The position numbers and the translations under genes are program-made. The notes beneath the pieces are model-generated. The model was not told the DNA's origin and searched no databases. It saw nothing but the letters and a program-made list of their open reading frames with translations. Below, one piece after another: positions 55,256 to 64,000 of a DNA stretch of 64,000 nt. The DNA comes from Coniella vitis. Its lineage: Eukaryota > Ascomycota > Sordariomycetes > Diaporthales > Schizoparmaceae. The stretch's first letter is position 1, and each line of letters starts with the position of its first letter. Location: positions 2,046,001 through 2,110,000 of the forward strand of contig WUJK01000006.1 of NCBI GenBank assembly GCA_011317545.1. Reading direction: 5' to 3'.

Positions 55256-57367
55256 CTAGCCGCTGCCGTTACGACCCAGAGTCAAAGCTCCAGCGCCATT
55301 TGCACCGCTTCCGCTCATCTGCTGTTGCAACAGACCTCCGCCGGGAACACCGCCCAGACTTGCGCCAGTAAGCAGGCCCGCGCCGGCCCCAGCAGCAGAG
55401 GAAGTAGCCGGATTGCCCATGTTCATGGTATTATTACTGCTACTTGGCCCAATACCCCCCCCGCCGCCGCCGCCAGTAGTGGCAATGCTGCTGCCGAAAG
55501 TCGTCTGGCTGCCGCTGTTGTTGTTGTTGTTATTCGTATGATTAACCCCACCAACAGCACCACCGGCCCCATACATATTATTCGACAAGGTAGAAGAACC
55601 GCTGCTGGTGGTATCATGCCGGTTGTGCAACTCGCGCAGCCGGCGCACCCAGTGTTTGCGCAACTGTTCCGACATTTGGCAAAACATCATGGCCTTGTGC
55701 GAGTCGCAAAGCACCTTTTCGCCAATGCGAATCTGCAGATCGGCGTCTTCATCGGCAAATTCGCGGAAGAATGTTTCCATTGCTTGTTCCTGCCACCGAA
55801 TGAGGTGTGTGGTTGTTGTTGGGTGTGGTTGGTGGTGGTGCTGTTGTTGTTGTTGTTGCTGCTGCATAGTAGATGGAGCAGGTGGTGCTGCTACTGCTGC
55901 TGGAACGAGTGATGGGGCCTGCTGCTGTGGAGGGGCATTGCGAAAGTTGCGGACGAATTCGTTCAGAGCGAGCATGGCTTCGGATAGCTGCTGGCGGGAT
56001 ACTGGGGCAGAGGAAGGGTGCAGGTTGTTGTTGACATGATTATTAGTGTTATGGCCGTTGTGATTGGCAGCGGTACTACCGGGCTGGTGGGTTGGAGCAG
56101 AATGTGCGTTGCTTGTAATGTTGCTGCCGCCTCCCGTGTGGCTGCTGTCGAGTAAGTGCGCGTGGTTGTTGTTGTTGGCCTCCATATTCATGAGGTGCTG
56201 CGCCGAGTGTGTCAGATCGATAAAGTTGTTACGATTGTTGTTATTGTTGTTGTTGTTGGCCGTCCGCCGCCGCTTCTCGATAGGGCCGCCAGATGAACCA
56301 TTGTTGCCGGAAGAGAGATGGTGTTTGCGCGAGTGGGCGTTGGCTGCGGATGCCCCTGACGCAGTGTTGGGAGCGTCGTCATCTGGTGGTGTCAATGCGC
56401 TGCTGGAAGCAATCGACGTGCGGTTAGCGGTGATATTTGCTCCATTCCGGAGGGAGCCATGGGAGGACAAGTTGGCAGGCAAAATGGGGTTGTGACCAGA
56501 TTGAAAGGTAGCAGCCTGGTTGGTGGATGGAGAGAGCAGCGTCAAGACATTGTTGGAGGTTGCCCCTGCTCCTGCCGTTGCTGCTCCTGCACCATCCATG
56601 TCGTCGGCATCGCCGAGCGCGTCTGCGCCTCTGCGTCGGGGCCTGGTGATGCGTCTTGGTGCACCGCCAGAGCCGATGACGTCTGGGAAGAGGATCTCCA
56701 TGTAGTCCTCATGCTCGAAGGCGCGGTTTCGAAGAGACTTGGACAGGGGCTCTCGCTGTAGGAGGATGTCACAAATGGTCAGCGCTTGTTTGGCAAGAAA
56801 GTAGTGGCAGGTTCGCCATCTTGATATCAGTAACACCTCGGAGCCCAACCATTCACGCATCCACCGCAAAGGAGGAAAGACATGATGGCTAGCTGAGTGT
56901 AACAGCGGCGCAACCGAGAGCTATTCTCAACATGTGCTTATTTACCAACTCACCTCAATATGCGCTCTCCAAGCAGAGTCGCTAGCCGTTACAATCCTAG
57001 TCTTTGGATTGTAGAGGAACTCGGGGTCCTCGCGCAGACCACGCCAGAGGCGGAACTTTTTGCGCGCATTGTCGCTCTTGTTAATGAGATGGCTCTTGGT
57101 GGGGTAAGCGTTGTGGCGGTCGGCGAGAGCAGCACATGCGCGGTCCCAGGCCTCAGGTTTGAAGCTGTGATTGTCCTTGAGGCCCATCTTGACGCTCTCG
57201 CATAGAGAGCGGAAGAAGGTGGCCTCATACTGCGGATTCCAGCTGAAGCGCGGGCCTTTGCGGTGCGAAGAAGTGCTGGCGGTGGTGTTTTGGCGGGTCG
57301 CAATCGCGCTAGGATCGGTAGTCAAGATCTGGACGGCCTCCGGGGAGTCGTACTCGTCGTCAGACAT
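55256..57367 (-). CDS. Myb/SANT-like DNA-binding domain protein
   Basis: Two exons on the minus strand, 56954-57367 and 55256-56755, give 637 residues. The N-terminal domain (GPRFSWNPQYEATFFRSL, KPEAWDRACAALADRHN, TKSHLINKSDNARKKF, LWRGLREDPEFLYNP) is a three-helix Myb/SANT-like fold, as in the fungal family PF12776. Across the intron follows REPLSKSLRNRAFEHEDYMEILFPDVIGSGGAPRR, which is usual after this domain. The rest is disordered: Asn runs, a Gln run followed by His, Gly runs, and a KRRRT-type nuclear signal. One helical block (HLIRWQEQAMETFFREF, then EKVLCDSHKAMMFCQM) interrupts it. Probably a nuclear regulator; targets unknown. The start MSDDEYDSPEAV was chosen, but the frame is open another 150 codons upstream to 57817 with Ser-rich content, so a longer N-terminus is possible. 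Confidence 0.88.
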
Positions 57368-60300
57368 GGCGACGGGGATGGTGGATGCGAGCGAGGCAGA
57401 TCGACGCTGGGAGAGGGAGGGCGAGGGCGAGCGAGGCTGCCGGAGAGAGGATTGCGACCATGGACTGGCCGTGGCAGTGTTGGAGTCGGTATTGTCGCTA
57501 GTGAGGAGACGAGGCGAAGAGGACGAAGGCGACGAAGGCGACAAAGGCAGGTGAATACGGTTGTCGCTGTCGTATCTCTTTGGATCGGTTGCGCGTGCCT
57601 GGGAAGATTGAGTTGGCTCCTGCAGCGAGCCAGCACGCGCGTCGTCCTCGGACAAGAAGGATGAGGGCAACAGTGAGCCTGCCGAGGACGAAGATGCCGA
57701 GGACGAAAAGGAGGCTCTCGCGTTGATGGCGACCCAGGCGCCGGGCTCAGCCTGCGAGGACTGCCGAAGGGACGCTATCCTGAGGGCTAGTCTAGTCTCG
57801 CCAGTCGGCCACGACAAGGGACGCTAAGGATCGAATGTGGCCACGGGCGGCGCGGAGCGACGAGGCGGCCGGGGCTGGAACGGGACCAAGGCGTTGAAGA
57901 CGGAGTCGGGGCGAGTTGACGATGCGGTTGACGAGGGCCGGCACAAAAGTGTCGGCGGAGGATGGGCGGAGGGGTTGCAAGGATGCACTGTTCAGTGGGC
58001 AGTTGGTGGGCGCATGGGCGCGTGGGCCCTGGGTTGCAGTGGGCTTAGTGGACTGCGGCGGGTTGCAGCGGGCTTGCAGTGGGGCTTTCCACTTGCTGTA
58101 CTCTGTACCGGTTGAAATGTTGGTGGGGTAGTTCGGGGATTTCTGGGTAAGTGACTCAGCAGATGTACTTGGATTTCTGACATGGCCATCATCGGACTAC
58201 CTTTCGACGAGCGATGCCGCGCCATCTTGTACTCGCGCGCTCCAAGACAGGCATCCAGCAAGTAAAGAGCCCTGGCTGGCACGGTTCAGTAGCAACTTCT
58301 TTCTCTCCGTCTCAGCAACAAAAGGTGCATTGCTCTCTTGCAGGCTGGAAAACTCTTGCTGGGTGGCTTTCATCTCGAGTTTGCTGCCATCCTTGGGTGC
58401 GCTCTGGTGCTTGTGCCAAGTCTTGATCTAGAGATAAACAACTCTTTGGGATGCCAAGAGTTTGGACCTTCGAATGTTGGGGTGAAGGCACTGCTATGCA
58501 AACATGACCATGGACGCCAAAGGGTCGTTGCTGGAGCTGGCAATCGTCCATTGCTTCTACGATGCGACCTCTGTTCTCTTTCAGCATCCATCTTTCATCC
58601 GCTTTGCTGTTTGAAAGGTGCCATGGCAAACCCAAGAATATCTGGCAAAGATACTGGAAATAGCAGGTCTAATCTGCCCGAGGCAGAACGCATAAGTGGA
58701 AGCAAGATGAATATCCGTCCTTGGGTACAGTCAGGGAAGAGCAAGCAAACGAAGCAGCGGCGTATTCCATACGGATCTCACTGGTTGGCAAGAAAGCCCT
58801 CGGGTCTCTCCTCCGAGGGAGGATACGCTGTGTCAAACTCCAAGCCTTGAACTGTGACTCGCTTGCATGTAAGAGTCGCCTTGAATCTAGAAGTGACTAC
58901 ACAAACTTCAATAAACAACGCGTGTTTAGGTATGGGCGTCGCTCAGAATAACAGATGAGTATCGAGAGAAAGTACTTCTAGTTCCAACCTGGAAGGGTGT
59001 TGTATATATGTATGTACCTTGGCGGGGGGGCTCTTTCCCGCAACTTTGAACAACGGGTCGCAGGGGTCGCAGGGGTCGGCCCCACCTGCCAAAACTTAGG
59101 TAGCACTTGGTTGTTGATGATGCTCGTCACCTCTTACTTATCTTCTTCTACCTTCCTGCGAACTTTCAACACCCCAAGAAGCAGCCCAATGCCGACAAAA
59201 GTCGACGTATGTTTAATATTCGCATAGTGTCAGCCGAAAGGTTGTCTTGTCCTTTTCCTCAAAGTATTTGCACGGGCCGATGCCTCCAAACGCAACATCG
59301 AATTCCCGCTCACCGTTGATGATGACAACGCGAGTAGCACAACCAACCTCATCTTTGGCAAAGCAGCATGAACATCGTTTTCTCGAGCAGAAATAATGGG
59401 TTTCCGTGCCATCTCTCTACTCTGCCGACTTTGTTGTTGTTGCTGCTGCTGTTGCTGCTGCACCTTTGGCTGGCGGCTCACTAGCTGGCTGCTGAAACCG
59501 GCATCTGTAGCATCTGAAGATGCTGAAACGCGCTCCACGCTCGGCATCAGATTCACCGCACCGCGCCACAAACACCCCTCTGCAGAGCAGTGCCTCGGTG
59601 CGGCATGCTATGCAACTGTCCAGAACATTGGCTGGCTGCTCGGCGGCTGTGGTGATAGGTTTTGGTGCGAGTGATAGCCGTTCCCATGACTCGAAAAGAA
59701 AGCAACGGCTGTATCTGTTGACACTTTGCCAGCAAGCTCGACAAGTACCCATGGCTCCTTGCTACAAGATGTGATTCTATTCTCTACCGAGCGAGACTAT
59801 TACTGTTCAGGCGATTGGATAAAGAACACCAGCAAGCAAGGAACGGGTGCTTGGCTTGCTACTACATTCAGATTCTGTATGTCAGGCTGGACGAGCAACA
59901 GCAGGATACGGCGTATTCTGGGCAGGACGTGGTCATGTTTCTGCTTCATCTCAACGCCCAATGAAGGACTGCGACTGGTTGTTCGGTTGGCGGGCGCTCG
60001 TTTGCTGCACAAGCCAGCCTCTTGGGCGATGGCCGCCCAGCTTGTCATGCACGCTAAACCCAGCCGGGCGATTCTTGGACTTGTCCAAAGCGGCAGTGTT
60101 GGCCGAACAGGCGTTACACATTGCCAACCGGTCCGCCATTTGCAATCGCGGCAATGTGGAATCATTCAGCATGTCAGATCCAAGCCTGCAACTCATTGTT
60201 TGATTCCACTTGACAACTTCACGAGCCTTGACTTCGTTTGGTCTTTCGTCCGAATTGGAAGAAACGCGCTTGTGCAGTACCCTTGCGCACACCGATGCCT

Positions 60301-61665
60301 CATGCGCGGCATCATGTACATCTCGGCTCGGCGGCTTGTCAGTTGTGATTACAGATGGTTTCTCCCGCAATATTTTGTTATGCCCAGCTTTGCCAAACTC
60401 TGTTGACAGAAAGGACGTCAGCCGAAAGGTGTGTTCCTCTGGCGAGGCGCCATTGCTGCCGAATAGAAAGGGCTTCTCAAACTTGCATTGCTCACCTAGA
60501 GATTGAGCTAAGTATGGCATGCACTTCGATCTCCAACGGTGCACTTTTGACAGACGATGCAAAATCATGAAAGTCGACCAAATTCAGTTGCAAACAAACC
60601 CACAACAACACAATTTGCGCCATAATTAGCTCTATCTTCCCATGGATCATGCACCTTCGCATCTTCAATTCTCTTGAAGGAATCTGTTGTTTCGAAAGCC
60701 GTCCGTCTTGAGCGTTTGACAAGGAGAATAGTCACCGACTAGCGGCCAGTGATAAACCTTGGCTCAAGCGCCTGACAAGCGAAACAGACGCCTGCGAGCC
60801 TCTTCAAACACGCCACGCACCGTTCTTGCGGCGGCAAAGAAAGAAAGGAAATCGACGAAAAAAATTGCCGATGCTCGGATTGCAGTCGCTTCCAGAAGTT
60901 GCACAACCCTTGTATGAGGCTCTTCGTCTCCCTGACAAGCCCCCCTCTTCGGACACCCCTGTTCGAGCATGCGCCTCCCACAGACCTCCACTGCTGCTTC
61001 GTCTCACACAGGCACATCCCCCCGCCCCCCGACTCTGCCTTGGTAAAGCTCATCGTTGACTCCACCGCGATGGCACAGGTGCCGTCTTGATTTCATCTCT
61101 GGATGTCACTGAGCGCATCCGGCACATGGCTCGATTTGATTCGAGCCCCAGCTACCACCAAGCTGGGGAGGCCGTGTCCTAGCAAAAGGTGCGTAACTTT
61201 GTCGCTATTTTAGGACAAGAATAACAGGCACGTCAGCTTGCCGTCTTCTCCGTATGAGCTGTGCCTTTTCGTCTCAACCTCGAGGCCTTGTTACGGACTG
61301 AAGCTTAACGTTTGAGTTGCTACTCTATCGAGTGCTCGGGAATATGTTGCACCAGGTTCTGCGTGCTCTGCCCATGGCACCATCCATCACATTGTAGTTT
61401 ATATAATTCCCTTCCCCTCCCGCTCTTTTCCTCTCAGTCTGGTTTCTGACCCATCCTTCCTCACAAGCACCTCTTTTTCTCATCCGGTATAGAAACGCTC
61501 TTGCTCCGGTAGCGAGCAGGTAGGAATAATTTTGGGATCGATAGCCAGTCTCCCACCCTACCCGACACATTCTCTTGTTCAGTGTTCCACCTGGTGTGGT
61601 CCTTGTATTGTTCATTCTTCTTTTCTTCATTTCGTCTCTTCCCTAGCGGACTGCCTTCAAACATA
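57368..61665. other. 4.3-kb region with no recognised gene
   Basis: The first 450 bases keep the minus-strand frame of the Myb/SANT gene open. Several overlapping frames of 100-226 codons occur at 58338-60570 on both strands (for example minus 59951-60568, plus 59726-60406, and minus 59230-59571 with a Gln run), but none carries a known domain and the best strand cannot be decided. Two minus frames could be pieces of a lineage-specific gene. The last 300 bases are the promoter and leader of the protease gene. Confidence 0.45.
61400..61406 (+). promoter_or_regulatory. possible TATA box of the aspartic protease gene
   Basis: TATATAA within TTTATATAATTCCC, 260 bases before the start codon, followed by a pyrimidine-rich stretch typical of fungal transcription starts. 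Confidence 0.4.
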
Positions 61666-63036
61666 ATGCATTCATACTTCAGAGCCGTTCTCTTCCTCGG
61701 CTTCCTGGCCGCCCTGGTTGCGGCCGCGCCGTCCCCAAGCATTCAGAAGCGTGGTATCTTCTCGGTGGAGCGGGTGCGCAACACAAACTACCAAGGAAAC
61801 AATGGCCCTCGCCAATATCTCAAGTCTCTAAGGAAATACCGCATGAACATCCCACCCCAGCTGATGGACGCTATCAAGAACCAGTCTCCCGCTGCGCCCG
61901 CCACTGCAGACAAGTTTACCAAGATTGCGGCCGCCAACGTCACCTCTGCTGCTGCCAACACGACATCTGCTGCTGCTGCCACTGGCTCCGGTGTGGTTGC
62001 CGCTACACCCGAGACCGGCGACATCGAGTACCTGGCGCCCGTCAACATTGGTGGACAAACGCTGAACCTTGACTTTGACTCGGGATCCTCTGACCTTTGG
62101 GTCTTTAACACCCAGCTGCCCGCTGCCTCCTCGGCCGGCCACACTCTCTACGACCCCTCCAAGTCCACAACGCTTAAGATGATCCAGGGTGCCACCTTCA
62201 ACATTGGCTACGGCGACGGCTCCGGAGCTGCTGGCAATGTCGGAACTGACACGGTCAACATTGGTGGCGCGACGGTGACGCAGCAGGCTATCGAAATGGC
62301 CACCGCCGTTTCTCAGTCCTTCACTGCCGATACCAACAACAACGGCCTCGTAGGACTGGCCTACAGCAAGCTTAACACCGTCAAGCCCCAGCAGCAAAAG
62401 ACCTTCTTTGACAATGTCATGCCTTCGCTCGCTATGCCCGTCTTCACTGCCGACCTGCGCAAGGCCTCTGTGGGTGCGTACACCTTTGGTGACATTGACG
62501 CGACCAAGTTCAACGGTACCATGGCATGGATCCCCGTCAACACAACCCAGGGCTTCTGGCAATTCAGCAGCACCAAGTTTGCTGTTGGCACCGGCGCAGC
62601 GCAGGCTAGCAACCCCGTTGGCCAGGCCATTGCTGACACTGGCACAACCCTCATCATTGCCGACCCTTCCGTCGTCAACGGCTACTACTCCCAAGTCCCT
62701 TCTGCTAAGAACAACGCTCAGGCTGGTGGCGTTACTGTTGACTGCAACGCCACCCTGCCTGACTTGATGCTCGACGTTGGTGGTAACTACATGGCCCGTG
62801 TTAGGGGAGATGACATCAACTACGCTCCGGTCTCGGGTAACAGTAAGTTGATTACTTGTCCGACTATTTGGAAATAGAACATATGCTAACAATGTTGTTC
62901 GCAAACAGCTTGCTTTGGTGGTGTCCAGGCTGGTACTTCGGACCTGGCCATCTACGGTGACATCTTCTTCAAGTCGCAGTTCGTTGCCTTCAACGGTGGC
63001 AACAACTCCCTTGGCATGGCTGAGCACCAGTCTTGA
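61666..63036 (+). CDS. secreted pepsin-type aspartic protease (family A1)
   Basis: Two exons, 61666-62842 and 62909-63036, encode 434 residues. Residues 1-20 are a signal peptide (hydrophobic core VLFLGFLAALVAA); a Lys-Arg pair at 28-29 and a prosegment up to about residue 110 follow. The prosegment has Ala/Thr-rich spacers. The mature part has the first active-site Asp138 in FDSGSSDLWVF, the flap region NIGYGDGSGAAG, and the second active-site Asp324 in IADTGTTLI. The Cys pair in VDCNATLP and CFGGVQAG forms the usual C-terminal disulfide. The first motif is DSG instead of the commoner DTG, which many active fungal pepsins share. The intron splits the Thr codon before CFGG. Expected to be an acid endopeptidase acting outside the cell, similar to endothiapepsin. 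The size is normal for a prepro-enzyme. Confidence 0.95.
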
Positions 63037-64000
63037 TGATGCCTTTGCTCTTCTCTCGTGGACGTCGACGAACCAATCTGCAACATACAACGCAGTATAA
63101 GCAAACTCGCCGACATATCTCCTTCATGCACTGGGTATCGCATCCCTCTGTGAATCCATATCCAGCTGTAAAAGGAGAGAGATCTATACTTCTTCAAAAA
63201 GTGATTTTGCTTTTCACTTACTCTCATGATGCATGATGCATGGATACCTCGCATCAGCGACGCTATACCCGTTAATAGAGTTACCACAAAAATAAAATCT
63301 CATACTAGCATTTCATCCCAGGTTTTTACTCTTGTTAGACGTGCTGATGCCTTGCTATGGTTTCAAGATTCTCTTGTCGGTTTGATATTGTTAAGTGGCT
63401 TGTTGCAAAGTTACAGAGATGAAACCTCTACGAGACTTGGGGTTGTGTGGTCTTGACTCTTGAGGAGTGTTTCATCTTGGAGTTGACGAGCCGCGGGCCT
63501 GACTCTTGGCTCTGATTACATAAGCGACACTCACATACTATACACATTATTACCATATGCAGTCATGCTTGTATATTTGCATGGCCTTGTGTATGACTTC
63601 CATGGAAATGGTGTCAGTCTATTCAGTAGGTAGAATTCTTCTTATTTGAAGGTTACTATGATGGGTGTGTTTCCTTTCTTTTTCTGAAAACAAAAAAGAA
63701 GGAGAAAAACACGTGTCTGAGCGACTAGAATGTTTTACAAGTACGAAAAGAAACATTTCGAGTTGAAAAGACGTAGAATCTGACTTTTCTTTTTCTTAGT
63801 TAACGACATATATGCGGAGACTATAAGTTGAGAAGCTGAGTGATGACATATGGAAACTCACGTAAAGATTGAAAAAGCACATGTTATGACCCATGAACAT
63901 GCAGGTCACAGGAACAGGCCAGCGCAACCATATGCCAGCAAATCGGAACCTCAACGGACCGATGGGGATCTCTTATATAAGAACACAGAGCGGTATAATC
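63037..64000. other. intergenic to the window end
   Basis: The 3' flank of the protease gene, then AT-rich DNA without open frames of note. TATATAA at 63974-63980, preceded by TCT and followed by GAACACAGAG, may be the TATA box of a plus-strand gene starting beyond the window. Confidence 0.4.

Noticed and set aside
61828..63090. 420-codon minus-strand frame
   Set aside because: Antisense to the aspartic protease, caused by codon bias; Val/Gly/Ser-rich and without any motif.

Overview
The window looks like nuclear DNA of a filamentous ascomycete (Pezizomycotina, probably a Sordariomycete-like lineage; this placement is an inference). Genes are compact, with short introns of about 55-200 bases that mostly carry GTRNGT donors, CTRAC-like branch sites and YAG acceptors. 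Coding exons are GC-rich at third positions. Several protein families present are fungal-specific: RGS-LOV, Asl1/GH128, DUF7708 STAND-like, DUF7025 AAA ATPase and OM14. One transposable element is extremely AT-rich and carries the CpA-to-TpA signature of repeat-induced point mutation (RIP). All exon structures were assembled by hand from splice signals and frame continuity.

Layout. 0-16.5 kb, plus strand: a repeat-motif stress-like protein (1670-2922), a secreted type-B carboxylesterase (4054-6019), a cytosolic GH128-like glucanase (6650-7408), a six-exon glycine-rich protein (9427-11454) and an RGS-LOV blue-light receptor (14126-16531). 16.5-24 kb: gene-poor DNA containing a 4,351-bp hAT transposon (17782-22132) with 8-bp target duplications, matching terminal inverted repeats and a RIP-damaged, multi-intron transposase on the minus strand. 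24-35.6 kb: a four-helix membrane protein of unknown function (minus), a C2H2-type protein (plus), a STAND-like protein with a degenerate P-loop (minus) and a DUF7025 AAA ATPase (plus). 36-42 kb: mitochondrial-type L-serine dehydratase, an intron-containing tRNA-Ala(CGC), the SNARE Bos1 and, convergent with it, thiamine pyrophosphokinase. 42-46 kb: no gene recognised, but a cluster of TACTATGTA motifs. 46-64 kb: secreted GH3 beta-glucosidase, Mia40, an OM14-like mitochondrial outer-membrane protein, a Myb/SANT-like regulator (minus) and a secreted pepsin-like protease.

The genes do not form one pathway. Two small themes recur. Three proteins are mitochondrial (serine dehydratase, Mia40, OM14-like), and three are secreted hydrolases (esterase, beta-glucosidase, aspartic protease). 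The items most worth a second look are the RGS-LOV receptor with a probable second PAS-like domain split by low-complexity inserts, the STAND-like protein with a lost Walker A, the intact hAT boundaries around a RIP-killed transposase, the clustered TACTATGTA motifs, start codons split or isolated by introns, and the repeated S-F-L-D-x-x-T-G modules in the first gene.
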